Of a DNA stretch of 64,000 nucleotides, positions 1-13,200 are shown one piece after another. The stretch's first letter is position 1, and each line of letters begins with the position of its first letter. The translations under genes were made by a program, and so were the position numbers. The notes below the pieces were generated by a model. It was not told the DNA's origin. It saw only the letters and a list, made by a program, of their open reading frames with translations, and searched no databases. Source of the stretch: Crotophaga sulcirostris (lineage: Eukaryota; Chordata; Aves; Cuculiformes; Crotophagidae); assembly GCA_013397455.1 (NCBI GenBank), contig VYZB01000125.1, forward strand, positions 1,252,435-1,316,434, given 5' to 3'.

Positions 1-923
1 GTACTTAAATGAATTCACTACTGTTAATAATTTCTTTTTTTTTAGCTATCAAGGGCTGAGATGCCAACAGAGTAACCTGTTAAGAGGAGCCAAGCATCCC
101 TCCCACATCCACAGTAAGCAAGGACCTCCACCACATGACAACCCTGGAGCACCCACCTGCAGGTCCCAGAGACACAGGGGCCCCCTGTCTCACTACACCT
201 GCACACATAGGCAGCAAAAAGCAAGGAAACAGGGGCAGCTCTGCCCCCATCAGTCAGCAAAGATGTGCAAGCCACCAGTGCCACGAGCAACTTGGGCAAG
301 GGAAGAGAGAAGCAGGACCAGGTACCTGGCCCCAGCATCTTCACTAGCTTCTGTACTGATTATTCATTACTTTGCATTTTATGGAAGAGCAGCTAAATTT
401 ATTCACTACTGTTGTTTTTTTTAATAACTCCACAATTCCTGTGGCAGTTTCATTACTTCTGACATTCACTGGCACCATTTTTGATGGGGTTTAAGAATTT
501 AATGTTAAATTAAAATGGTAAAGGCTTTCCTCAGAGCTGATAACAAAAGAACGAGGCATGATTTGTCTCTATGAATCCAGTGTGTTGCATCAGCTGGGAA
601 TGTGGTGGTGGCTGACCCCAGGAAAAAGTTGTGCATGAAGCATTGGTAACCCTGTGCTGTTAAACCAGTGGGCACAGAGAGGGCAAGGGAAGAAAATATC
701 TACAGAAGTAAACTTGCATACTGAAAACACTCGCCCCACCTCACCATGAGCACTCACTTTAGGGATTAGGGCTGCTGCTCTTCCCTTATGCCCCATTCCA
801 GAGAAAGGAGGAGCAGTGATGCCACACAGTCTGCTGATACACACAGGTGACTTCAGAATAGTGATGAAGACTTAATATAAACCAACAAGAAGGCACATTG
901 CTTCATTTATTCTTAACCAGGAC

Positions 924-938
924 AAAAAAAAAAAAAAA
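924..938. repeat. Poly-A run of 15 in A/G-rich tract
   Basis: Fifteen A followed by GGAAAAAGAAAAG. No recognisable retroposon lies 5' of it. Confidence 0.9.
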
Positions 939-2125
939 GGAAAAAGAAAAGAATAAATGAATGACTAGGTTGTTCAGGGAAAGCATCTCACAGGGAGCTG
1001 AACTGTACACCTTCTTAGCAAATTCTCTCTTCCCTCTTAGGATCCTCTTCACATTCAAGCACAGAGATACACACTGGTGTAGTCATTCTCTGCTAGCTCC
1101 TGTGTACAAGGCTTGATGTTACTCTTTTTTTATTTTGATGTAACTTTGATAAGGAGAGTTACATAAGATAACAATGGAGTCATCCAATAATGAATTTGGA
1201 CTGCCTCTTCTTTTCCTCATACATTTCTCAAGTGTATGTCCAGATCTGCTCATGCATTTATTTTCTGTCCTTGCTTTAAAGTACTCCTATGGTTGTACTG
1301 TGGGAAAGAGATATTTTTTGTAGATACATTCTTTCAAAAAAAAACTTTAATTTATTCCTGGAGCAAAGATACCTGCTAAGAAAATAATTACCTGTTATCA
1401 AACCACATTGAATTTCATGGAAAAATATATTTAGGGTGTTGGGAAATCTGACTCATTCTCAAATATCATCCTCTCCTTGCAAATCACCGTCAAAATAGTT
1501 GTAACACCATTGTTATGGCAATCTTCACCAGATATTGTGTTTTTAGCTTTTCTCCCTTAGTGAGTGAGTAAATGTTCAGTCTCTCAAAGACAAGCTCTGT
1601 TCTCAGCAGGTGAGGATGCAGGAGGGAGGGAGGCTGCTGTTGGGAGGGTGCAATCTCCTCCCATGGGCAGCTGTGGTCCATCCCACTGGCAGAGCTGGGC
1701 CCTGTGAACCCAACCCTCAGTTTCCACCAGTCACTGAAAGGACAAGGCTCATTTCAAGTGATTGGGTATCAACTTAAAACATGGACAAGGAAGAAAAAGC
1801 AACTTTAAGCCCTGATAAGGCAGAAGATTTGTTTATGCAAAATTACTGTTTCCTGAAATATAATCAATTAGTATCTCAGGTATTAATAAAAGTTACTTAA
1901 ATAAAAAGAAGAATGAACCCGCCTATCTTGCTTTCCCTTTACCAACACCACTCAGTTGGGTACACATAGGATGGCCTATTTTTCTTAAAGACAGGGACAA
2001 TCCAAGTGACTATTTTCCTCACATCAATTTGTCACATTTCAAAACAATGATTATATTACACAAGCTACCTTAACCAGCAATCGTTTCCATTCAAGCTGGA
2101 GTCATAGCCTGGAGACAGATCAATC

Positions 2126-2141
2126 TTTTTTTTTTTTTTTT
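2126..2141. repeat. Poly-T run of 16
   Basis: Simple homopolymer in unique AT-rich sequence. No retroposon body can be recognised downstream on the minus strand. Confidence 0.9.
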
Positions 2142-3130
2142 AGGGTAAATAAAGTGATACATTAAAAATTTTCACAGGCAGATCCATCTAATTTTCTAAT
2201 TAACCTGTTTGCTGGCCATTTGTGTAACATGAGCTACAGAATTTGACCCTGTTATCTCCGTTTAACCCACTAACATGAAGCTGGGCAAAACAGATGTTCC
2301 AAAAGAGCATTAGGAAACACAGAAATTCACACTCTTTCCTTGGTATTTTATTCCAACAATTAGTCTCCCACCCTGCTGAGCCTGCAAACTCCTCTGGTTC
2401 AGCATCCCGCCTTCAGTTCTCGCAGCTCCTGCGTGTGTTACATGAAAGAATTCTTACCACAGTATCTGTTCTTCCCATAAAACACTTTCCAAAGGCAGAA
2501 GCATATTTCCATTGTTCCTGCCTTGACAGCTCTGTAATTAAACAGAGGAAGGATCTTTGTCACTTTTAGATAAATCTGTCTAACACCTTTGATGCACGCT
2601 CAGCCTTCCTCACAGGCTCAGGCTTGCAGGAGCTGGCTCTGCAAGCTCCTCTCAGATGAATTCTGTCAATGCTGTCTATGAACTTTCACACATGCCCATG
2701 CCTTTCCTGCTATAGCATGAGCAGAGCTGAAGATGCCTGTACCCTCCTAAGAGGTGCTGAGGCAGGTGCTGGTGAGTTTGTGCTTTGCACAGGGTAAGTC
2801 TTGCACATAAACATCACTGGAAGGCAAGACAGAGCCATGATACATTCACAGGCCTTGATCACAAACAGTTCACAACACACTGTCATAGCATGAAATTAGA
2901 CGTGGACACTGACTATAGTGGAAAGCATATTGCTCATTTAAGAGGCACACAGAATTGGGTGATACAGATGGGTTATTTGCTTGGCTTCAAGAGATGGATA
3001 ACACTCATTGGTTTTTTGCTGTTATGAAGTTCTTTGCCATTATATACTGGTTTCAAATACTGAGATTTCACCTCCATGTTCACCTCATCATAGAAATAAA
3101 AAAACACCCTATTGTTCTGTTTGAATTCAG

Positions 3131-3488
3131 CCAACTCCCTTGTAACAATCCTAACAAGTCATACCAATAACCATGACAATTTTGATCAGGTGAGTGAATT
3201 TTCTGTCTTCTTGCAAAGGTTAAAATAACAGCAAGTTAGGTTGGCATCCACTTGGTTGAAACAAATGTTTGTATGCCAAAACCAGTTTTGGCTTACAAGA
3301 TAATTGTGTTTCCCTACTCCCACTTTAGTGTGCTGCTATGATTCTATTTCTTTTCCCATAGATGTTATTTCCTGAGAAAACAAAGACGACAATATTGAAG
3401 TAGAAAGAACAGTCTCACAAGAAAAATGGGAGGTTTCATCACTGCCAAAGAAGACCAGCTGAGTTGCTCAGACTGCTTAACGAAAGAG
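3131..3488 (+). other. Two exon-like blocks separated by a 172-nt intron-like gap
   Basis: Block A (3131-3189) follows an acceptor, TGTTCTGTTTGAATTCAG, and ends in the donor CAG-GTGAGT. Block B (3362-3488) follows TTCTATTTCTTTTCCCATAG and ends in GAG-GTAATT. Joined, one frame runs through A and stops 13 codons into B. A second ATG in B at 3426 lies in strong context (A at -3, G at +4) and is open for 21 codons to the donor (MGGFITAKEDQLSCSDCLTK, then E). No product is recognised. An lncRNA or an alternative 5' exon is possible; chance is the default. Confidence 0.17.
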
Positions 3489-6400
3489 GTAATTTTCTTA
3501 TTTTCCAATAAAGTCTGGAAGGCATACTTTGGCAAACTAAATAAAAATTGAAGCTACTTGCTGTTAGTTGCTTTTTGGTAAGGGAGGAGACGATGGGAAA
3601 GCACATTCAGGGTAAACTGGTCACAGAGTAAGTATGAGGAAATCCAAAGAATAACACTCATTCCAGCAAAAGTTATCAGGTAAGGCAACAGGTATGGATC
3701 CACAGAAGTTAAAATTATAGAAAAAACAAATTGTAAACATTTGACTGCTTTGAAACTCCTTACCTCATTAAGATCAAATATGGAATGGTGCACCTTGTGG
3801 TAGGTAGATGCATGATGGGGAACCTGAGGTACAAGCTGTCTCCTTTTTGTGACTTAATGCATCATCATTCTGATGAAGGATTTTTTTACCAAGAAGTTAA
3901 TTCCGTTATGAACACAGGCAGGTACAAATACAGCCTACTAAAGCCAGCATGCACCTCAAAGAATGCAAATGCCATGACTCAATCACCCAATATCCGAGTC
4001 AGCAATCAATGGGTCAAGCCTGACCCATACTTGGTCTTTTGCCTGAAACACCAAGAGAACTTGAAATAAAAGTGACCTTTACTTACAAATTGACAGAAGT
4101 CGAAGGAAGAAAGAAAGAAAAAAACATACAACCCACAATTCAGGCACAAATTCTCTGGTAGAAGGGGGATTCATAATTGCAGTCCAGTTACATACAGTCG
4201 ATTCTCAAACCCAAAGAAATTCCTTGCACGTATCTGCAGGGCAGCAATCAATGCTGCAACACTGGACAAACAGCCCACTTTAAAACAAAGACCTCCTTGA
4301 TCTTGAGAGTTTGATTGAAAGCCAAAAGGACTGAGTATAGCAAAGGTGCAAAGTTAGTGTGTACATTTCCTAAAATAAAAACTGGTGATTAAATAGTACT
4401 AACCTTTCAAAATGTCCAGAGCTGGCCTAGATCATAATGGGAGCTCATACACAAGTGAGTTCTGGGACAGCAGGGAAGCTGCTTGATGACCTTTGACACC
4501 TCTGTTTCTAGAACTCCCTGGCAAGAGCAAAGCCGGTACCATGGACGGGTGATGGCGACAGAGAAAGGAAAAGGATGTGCTTGCATGTTTGTTTTTCCCT
4601 ATAGAAGTATTACCAATACAAATCTATGGAAAAAATAGCTGTTTCATTTTCACCATAGCAAGATCTTTTAGTAAGCATAACGCAATCTTTGGTGACTACT
4701 CACTCTGCATATTATTGTAAACACCTTATTTTAGCATGCGCTAAGCATAGACTTTATTAGCTCCTAAGGATAGACCAAAAAGAGAAGGCAGAATTAATTA
4801 AAATTTGTTAAACAAAACCAGCTAAAAGATCTTCAAAGCAACACAGTAGCTTTACATCACAGAAGAACAGAATTATTCAGGAATAAAAACCTAAATGAAA
4901 AATATAGACTCTACATTAAGTATTACCTTTTGCTACGTCTGCAAATGTTAAACACAAATGGAGCAAGGAGATGCATCAAGTCCCACCCACAGAGCTTTGA
5001 GTGAGGAACAGCTGCCTGGACCACTGATGCAGATAGAGCAGCCACAGGTCTGTGCCCCCTGTGGCTCCTGCTGTCCCACCCCAAGAGCTTTGGGTGCACC
5101 CATGCAGAGGGGTCACTGCCACCCCTCCCACCAATGCCATGGCCAAGCTGGGCACCACATGCATACTAGGCTGTGAGGCAGGTATGGAAAAGTATTTGGC
5201 AGTTGTTTTATATCTGTGCAAACACTGGGAGGAGAAGCAGGAGGTGTTTACATGGATAGAAATGCCAAAAGCTGTATTTAAAAATATAATTATCAGCCCT
5301 AAAAGTCACACAGCGTTTCAGAGATTTTTGTTGTCTTGAAGTCTGATGTAATTAACCTTCAACTGAACATAACAAATGAAACCATAAAGTGATATGTACA
5401 GCAAAATAAAGTTAAAAAAATATGATTTTGCAATTGTATCTCATTTTCCACCCCATGGCTTTTGGGTTTCCTCAGAACCAGATTAGGAAATGAATGAAAT
5501 AATATTTAACTTTCATTTAGGTCTTTCATTAAATACTTGATAAATATCTGAAGCACACTCCAGCAAAACAGAAATAAGATGTTAAAACAGGAGAACCTAG
5601 AAGTGAAATAAATCCACTTTGCGTAACTTGCCACAATTCATCTTGCCACAATTAAACGCATCACTAGTTAACGTGCAGGCGGCCAGGCCAAAATTAACAT
5701 AAAAGAAAATAATTTCTTCTGTTTGTGTAATTTGTATGCATTTGTAATCAGCAGAGTGACAGAGCACAGAACAGGCCCTCCTGCTGAGACACAAGCTTTG
5801 CTCTTTGTCAGAGATTCATCGCTTCCCTGTCAGCTAAAAGAGAATCTTCCACAGGAGGGGTGCCTGTCTGTCAAGGGAATCACTGGAGTCCTTGAGGGTG
5901 TATAACAGGGCAGGAGGGGTCCCACAGCACTACTGCACTCTGGAAACTCAGCATCTTTCTTATCAGCTTTAAGACAGGAGCAGAGAGCAATAAATGAGCC
6001 GCTGTGATACCTACATGCCTTTACTGGATAAAAAGCTATGCAAAGAAAAAAGTGTATTATAAGAGTTGTAGCTGGCTTTGGGACACACAAATGAAATGGT
6101 GATGTCATGCAGTGTGATTTGGTGCTAGCACAGGAAAAGCAAGGCCCTAGAACAGATTTAGGCAGATTTAGATAAAGACAAAGATACAGCGGAGGAAAGA
6201 CAAACACATCAGTAATAGATAAAACAATTATGAGCTGAATATATTGAATATTAATAACGCTATTAAAGTCAATTATAGATTTCAGAGGAGGGCACCACAT
6301 CAGTTTTGTTTGTAACTCATGATAAGAAGCTTATCTAAATATTTACATCTATTGAATTTGAGTCATTGCTACATTACTTACATTTCTGCTGGTTTACATC

Positions 6401-7847
6401 CATCAATTTAATTTCATTCCATTGTAAAGGAATTACAACTGTCTCAATGAGGCAAAATGCACTTCGATGGTAGCTGTGCTAAAAGCAAACAGATTTGGAC
6501 ACTGGATCTCAAGGAATCTGACCACATTTTTACATATTTCAGGTTGCACTTGGAGCAAGTGGCTACTCAAGCTGCTCATCAAGGGAAGAGCTGCAGCGCA
6601 GGAGGAGTGGAAAGGAAAGTAAAGTATTCCTCCATGGAAAGGAGGAGTACAGACGGATGGCAAATGCATCTGGAATTTTCATTAATCTCTACCTTGTAGA
6701 AGTGCTTCATATGACAAAGCCACTCTTAAAACTCCATGTGATTCTGTGAAAAAAAGCAAAGCAACCCTTCCCAGGGAACAACGGAACAAACGGGGCTTCC
6801 ACCAGCCAACTGGACTTTGGCCAAAACAACCTAATTAACATCTCTAACATGGTGTGAAAATTGCTGTGTGTTTTTTAATTACAAGATGCAGGTGAGACCT
6901 TGTTTTCGTACTGCACCCCTCTCTCCCCCCAGAGGGGAGCATTTCCAGCAGCAGCAGAGATTCCTGCTTAGTGTTAGGTGAAAGGAAACACAATGAATTT
7001 CATCGAATTATAGTATTATCCATTACTTATTCCATGCTATCTCTAGCAGTCTGAACGTGGCTTTTTCTCTGATATCAGGCAAAGTGGCAGTCAGTCTGAA
7101 GCATGCTAATTAAAATGAACAGAGAAGGACATTTTATAACTCGTAGTACAAAGGAAATACTTTCATCTTGACCTAGCCTGTGCCCCTAAGTCTCAAGGGA
7201 CATCCTCTTACAATTGTGGGAAAGTAGCAGTAAGCAAGCACATCAGGAAAAGAAACTGTAAAGGTGCTGATGGTTTTCTGACATTACTACTGCGATAGAG
7301 AGGTGGCTTCCCATATGTAAATATTGCTGATCATAAAAAATACAAAGTCACAAAATGCTAGACAAGCGTTAGATCTTGCTTTCAAGCTCTTATAACTCAG
7401 CACCTTTGTTTAGTGAGTCGTCTGCAGAGTGCCCACCGTACCACTGGAGCTGCGTGAGCAGCAATGCAATTGCTGTCGACAGATGTCTGCTTCAGGTCTA
7501 TCACTTCCACAGGAGACAGTTATCAGGGTTATTAGGTTATTACTACCACCACGCAGACCGAGAACCACACACACCCAAGCTATGTCAAATATTAATGCAA
7601 TACACAAGCAGCTGCAGCAGCAGTGTCGCAGGAGGACAGAGTGTTGCTCCTGAGCAGAATAATGGGGAGCAATGGTATAGGAAAGCACTAACCCCAGGAA
7701 ACAACCCACCAGATTACCAAAGCAACTATTTACTGGCCTTGTATGTCAAACTGTGAACACCACTGATGGAAAAATTGTTTACTGTTTCCAGAGTTTGACT
7801 CCCTCATAAAAAGGCAATAACAGTTGCTTTTGTTCGTACTGCACCAA

Positions 7848-7873
7848 AGGGAGAGAGGGAGAGAGAAAGAGAA
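7848..7873. repeat. (GA)n purine tract
   Basis: GGGAGAGAGGGAGAGAGAAAGAG-type purine run about 26 bp long, a simple repeat with H-DNA potential. Confidence 0.8.
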
Positions 7874-8450
7874 AATACAGAAGAGCTGGGACTAATAACA
7901 CAGAAACAGCTGCTGAACCACAAAGTTCTGGATATTTACTGTACCTCTGTTTCTCCCACTCATGATGTTTTCCTGCCTATTACTTTGCTTTGCTAGACTT
8001 CTTATGAGGATACAAATAATCCTGCCGTATTTTTCTGTTCTATTCCATTTACTATTTTTACTCTGAGTATTTCTTGTATAAGTGTAGGAGAAACAGTTTA
8101 TTTTGCTAGCAGCTTTGTAGAAGGAAAAGTAAGAAATCTGTGGCACACAGAAAGCAGGTAATTATCTCTTTCTCCATCTGTGAATTTTGATTCAGAGCTA
8201 TTTCTGCAAACTTGTCTTCAATCACCTTTGTAAGGAGCCCTTCCTGACCCTACACGTCCATGCAAGAAGCCCAGACCACTGCAACCTTATTAGTCTCTCC
8301 CTGAGAGCCTGGCTGGCACTGCTGTCGCTCACCACGGGCTCTGCACATCATGGCCAACAGCCCACCCCAGAACCTTTCCAACCAGAACCTAGCCAGGAAA
8401 GAAAGAACACATTTTATTCAAGATAGCAACAATACAACTACCTACAGAGG

Positions 8451-8512
8451 TATCTATATCTCTAGATATAGATATCTATCTACACATCTATCTACATATC
8501 TATATTCAATCT
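8451..8512. repeat. (TATC)n microsatellite with near-palindromic start
   Basis: A run of TATC/TCTA/CATC-type tetranucleotides. Its first 24 bases (8451-8474) form a near-palindrome, TATCTATATC then TCTA then GATATAGATA, able to form a small cruciform. It is imperfect, so it is probably an old microsatellite. Confidence 0.85.
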
Positions 8513-10135
8513 AAGCACTTATACATTTTAGAAAGGCAGTTATTGTATCCAGTTATCTAATATGCCAGCAAATTAAAAAGTAGCCTTAAATTCTATCCTG
8601 ATAATTGTTTTAACAATTGTATTACTTTATTCAAATAGCAGGTTTTGATATGGGCATGAATTTTTGAACTGTGCTTTGAAAATGAGATGGTCTCAGTTTT
8701 TTAATATATTGATTTGAAGTTAAAACACTATTTGAATGAAAAATTAAATTTGTTCTAAAAGAAATACGATAACAGAATACTTTTGATGCTTTCAAGCCAA
8801 GACGAACAAATGGAAAAGTTGCCCCTCCTACACACATTTCAGGACACGGACCTGTGAGAGGATGTGGATGAAACCCTGACAGTTTGTAGCTAAAAGCAGA
8901 ACTTTAACTTCATTATGTGGACTGCAGCTGCTGAGAACTTTTCTTACAACAACGACACATGAAAGCACAGTTGAATTACATCCTTATTGTACAGGTTTCA
9001 GTTCCATGATGATTAATCCTATCTATCCTCAAGCAGAGCTCTAGAAGCTGGGCAATCACACTGCTCACAGCTCATGGAGAAGGGTGAGGAAGGGGCTCTA
9101 CCTGCGCCTGTGCTCAACCAGCCACCACTCCCTCCATTCTTTCCTTCATATCTTCACTGCAGCCCTAGCCCACTGACATAAACCTAAATATGCCTTAAGA
9201 GTTTACATAAAGCCTTAATATGCCCCGATACCAGCACTCCATCTGCAAAGCGGCGCACTTGCGGAACCTCTGTCTTCTAGATTTTCACACCCTAACTGCA
9301 ACCCAGCCTCAGCCTCTGCAGAGGCTCCCCAGATAGCTCTGGAGCACAAGCACACAGAGAAGCAATGAACTTCCCTAACCCCAGCAGCAATTCCAGGAGT
9401 GGGCAAAGACAGGCTTCTCCCAGAAATGCCATAGACCTGCACAGAGAAACCCAGGGAGTAGGGACAATGCAATCTGAGTGCAAGCCAATCACCCCTCCGA
9501 ATATGTATGAGTGTTTGTTTCTTAGTAAATCTCTGCTGCCATTCCCATTAATCTTGGCTCTACTGAGTAATTATGCTGATTGGGGGGTTATACAATCAGA
9601 GGCTGATCCAAATTCTAGGTATGACGTACCCTGGGTAAATAAGGGGAATGACGGTTGCAGTTATATTTATTTGTGTAAGACAGTAAATATAAGGATCCAA
9701 ACACTGTATGCATTAACTATTTCAGGTCTTGTGCCTGGGAATTAGCTTGCTTTCCCACACTGGTATGAGTAGCATTCAGATTTCTCTCTCGCAATAAAGG
9801 CAGCATTCCCCTCTGCATACACAATTAATTTATAAGAAGTAACACTACTAAATAAGTCTAACAGTGCCTGAACGCACCTGTTGGAGACAGAAGGACCTAA
9901 CTTCAATCTGGCTCAGCAAATGCTGCTCACACCAACACCACCTGCGGATCGGAGGGCAGTGACTGCAGTGACACAACTGCCTGCCTCAGTAGGTGGAGTT
10001 GGGTTTTGTTCTGGGTGGGGTGAAGGAGGGGACATGGGTTTGCAGGGTATTGTGCAGCAACATTCACTTTCCCTTTCAGTTGTCTTCCCTCTCTCCCTGC
10101 CATCTGTGGTCTGTAGGCTATGGCGAGTACTGATT

Positions 10136-10239
10136 CTTTGCATTGGTCCTGCAGTGCTGATGAAAACTGTGACTTACATTGCTTGAAGTCTTTCTGTAAG
10201 TCAGAGAGTTTTCATCAACACTGCAGGATCAATGCAAAG
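10136..10239 (+). ncRNA. Near-perfect 104-nt hairpin, candidate microRNA precursor
   Basis: Positions 10136-10178 pair with 10195-10239 around a 16-nt loop (10179-10194). I count 41 base pairs, with one G-U wobble, one C/A mismatch and one 1x3 internal loop near the apex. Pairing stops sharply at both outer ends: the flanks are not complementary and show no target-site duplication. A stem this long and regular resembles a pre-miRNA or a recently formed hairpin locus. The competing explanation is a small palindromic (MITE-like) DNA transposon copy, though I recognise no known terminal repeat. The minus strand would fold equally well, so orientation is not settled. I do not recognise either arm as a known miRNA. 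The fold is seen directly; the miRNA role is inference. Confidence 0.4.
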
Positions 10240-13200
10240 GTCTTCCTTCAGTGTGCACAGTGGGAAATGTACCATGGAAATCACTTGGTTATAGGTTCCT
10301 GTTAGGAGCTCATTTGTTGCTTTAGACATGAGTAAAGAGCAAGAGAAAGTTGCTATTAATTATATAGAAAAATCAGGAAACTTAATTGAAGTTTTAAATC
10401 ATCCCAACCCCTTGTCTAAGAGGAAAAAAAATAAAATCTTTATCTAGAAATCTGTTAATTACCTACACAGAGCCACCAGAGAACGTGAACATGAAAAACA
10501 GACAAATGCAATGATCACTTGCACTACTGACTTGAAACACGACTAATAAATAGAAGGGCCAAGGCAGAGAGCTCCTGAATATGCCTGGGGTTGGATGATG
10601 TGAGAGTGTAAGTCACCATGGCTTCCCTGGGGTTGAGGGAGCTGTATAGGTCTGTAACAGTGAAGATTTTCATGCATCAATGAGTCTTCTGCAACTTAAA
10701 GCTCTTTCAAATTCTAAGTCACCACTAGGAGAAATATATACATAAAGATCAAACCTATTTAAATAGATTTTCATTATAATATTTTGATTTTAAAGGGTAC
10801 AGCTGACAAGTACTAATTACTTTAAAATCAGATTTTTTTCCACAAGATTTTTTCGGAAGAACAACAACAGAGAAAATTGGGAATTATTTTCTAGTCCAGT
10901 TTGTTGTGGTCTTACCTCTAGAGATAAATAAAAGCAGATAGAAACAACTCTAATAACAATGGCCTCACCTCTCCCCAAATCCCGCTCAGAAAAGGCAAGT
11001 AGAACAATCCATGCCTAATTACATGACACATTTTCCTGAATAATTAGCCCTACTTTTAATGTCCAATTTTCCTAATGAATTCAAGCAGCTGAATGCTTGC
11101 CTTCAGCAAGCATCAAGATTGTGTCTCATACTTATGATCCATGACCAGTGAACATGGGGGAGAGCCCAGCAACGTGCCATGAACTGAGGAAAGAGCTGCT
11201 GCCTGCCCTTGTGCAGTTTCACACTGAAATGTAGAGCAGGAACACTACAGGCACCCATGCCAGGTTCTGGGGTTTGCTCTGCAGTCAGACATTTGTATTT
11301 TGGCCAATTTATATTGTCCTCCACACGAGCACATCAGAGCTGGAATAATAAAAGACTGCAGCCACCAAAATCACATCTGCTGTGCTAAGCACAGATGTAC
11401 CAGGGACACGGAGATGCACTTCCCTCTCATTAGTGTGATGGCCAGCGTTGTGTAGAAAACTATATCACCTGCTGTGGCTGCTAAATCTCATTTTCCCATA
11501 CAGATCAGGTCTGTACCTATGCATCCCTGCTATCCAACCTAGACCTCTTAATCAGAAATTGAGATTAACTGTAAAATGCTACTCATTTCATTCTCTCCTT
11601 CCTTTCTTTTCTTCTCTGCAGCACCCAAATGATCTGAAAATATTACTGTCAAAACACAGCATATTTTAAAAAACATTGATACATAGCAAACTGGAAAAAA
11701 ACCAAAAGAGAGAGAAGAACTAAATAGTGCAGTGTTCCTCTGGACACAGGGATGCTTTGGGTACACTTGACCTGGACTCTTTTACCTCTTGAAGATAGGA
11801 CTTAAATACCTTCAAAAATCTGATAAGCCTTGAACTTAATTCACTGAACACCTTAGGAGGACACAAGTACACAGAAAAGAAGGAAAGCCCTGCATCTTCC
11901 ACACTGCCAATGAAGCACCATGGACAGGAGGATGCTGTTCAGTGCCAATCACCATCCAGCACCTGGTCAAACCTCCCCTTCCTTTAACAACGCACATGCA
12001 GGATTTCCATCTGCCAGCTCTTTAACTTAGTCTTGTTACTGGGCTGATATTTGTCACCTGCCATCCTCTGTTTCTTCCTGCAATATTTATTCTCACTTAA
12101 ACTTGACAAGCATTGTGCTTGGACAGAACTTACTCGGTAATCGGGCTTATAAATGGAAAAAATACTATATGCACTCTTACTCTCATCTCTCTTAGCAACT
12201 TAATAGCTGGAGATGACTGATGATCAGATTCACCCAGAGACTGGTAGTATAGTTTCTGTCATTATAATGAGCCACAGAGCATTATTTAATAATGGCCTAG
12301 TTTCCCCAGTGTACTTCAGACAGGCTCCACAGAGAGAAGGGCTGCTGATTGCAGTACCCCGATGTTTGTGGTAGATCATCACTCTGGCTGTGGCAGCCTA
12401 AAGAAGTACAAACTTCAGGAGTGGGGTGGGAAATGCACAGCACTAACCAGAGTGCCTCTCCCCATTAGGGAAGATTGGTTCACTGCAGCTGAGAAGGACA
12501 GAGAAGTGGGAATGGAGGAGAAGAACAAGCACACTCATCACAGGTGTTACACAGCTGGTAGCCATACATGTAACAGTGCCCACAGAGCTGCACACCCAAG
12601 CTAAGCATTTGTTTGGTTTTGTTTAATGTGAAATATGCTCTAAAGCAGCAAAGACTCCTGTTTATTTCAGTGGGAGCAGGGATGCACCAGGAACTAGTTC
12701 AAGCTTGCTGCTTCCTTTCTTTTAACCTTTTAATATTTAATGAAGGCTGGGAGTGATGAAGGTCACTCGAAAGCTTCTGCAATGGATAACTGTAATGCCA
12801 AAAGACAGCTCCAAAGTGTTTGGAGCCCTCCTCCCCGACAGGTATCGACATTCCTCAGATTGTATTGATGTTTCAGCTCAGGCTTTCTTTTTTCAGACTA
12901 AAGTAGAAGCTGTATGTGTAAGTTTCACTCTGCTAGGCAGCCGAGCCCATAAATCTAGGTGCAGTGCAGCACAGTGAAAGTGGAGTGACCCCTGAAGTGC
13001 ACACAGGTGTAAAGTCCATGGGTAAGAGGTCTTTCTGTCATGTTTTTGCCATGTTCATGCCAAGCATAACAAAAGCTGGGTGAAATGCTGCCACCAGTCA
13101 TATTTCTTTAATAGAAAATAAAGAGCTACAAGTTATATCAAGAAATACTCCATTTTAAGAAGTGCATGTGGTTACACAGAAACATTGGAGAATTAAGTGG

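Larger units (their letters stand above)
1..3130. other. Unique AT-rich non-coding sequence
   Basis: Apart from the poly-A at 924 and poly-T at 2126, I see no repeat, RNA gene or convincing exon. Open frames here (such as 42-344 minus and 2294-2569 plus) are short, lack family motifs and overlap frames on the other strand. Confidence 0.6.
3489..10135. other. Unique non-coding sequence
   Basis: Contains the TATC repeat and GA tract listed separately. A minus-strand frame at 3554-3793 has two hydrophobic stretches and another at 5830-6300 runs 156 codons, but neither resembles a known protein. Around 7376-7756 three frames overlap on both strands because of a CAG/CTG-rich stretch (AGCTGCAGCAGCAGTG at 7610). 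Nothing else stands out. Confidence 0.6.

Noticed and set aside
3554..3793. Minus-strand frame with two hydrophobic stretches, resembling a membrane protein piece
   Set aside because: Hydrophobic residues follow from T-rich DNA on that strand, and no family motif or matching neighbour exon was found.
5830..6300. 156-codon minus-strand frame
   Set aside because: No recognised domain, Cys/Pro/Ser-rich low-information stretches and no splice or promoter context. The length is within chance for 64 kb.
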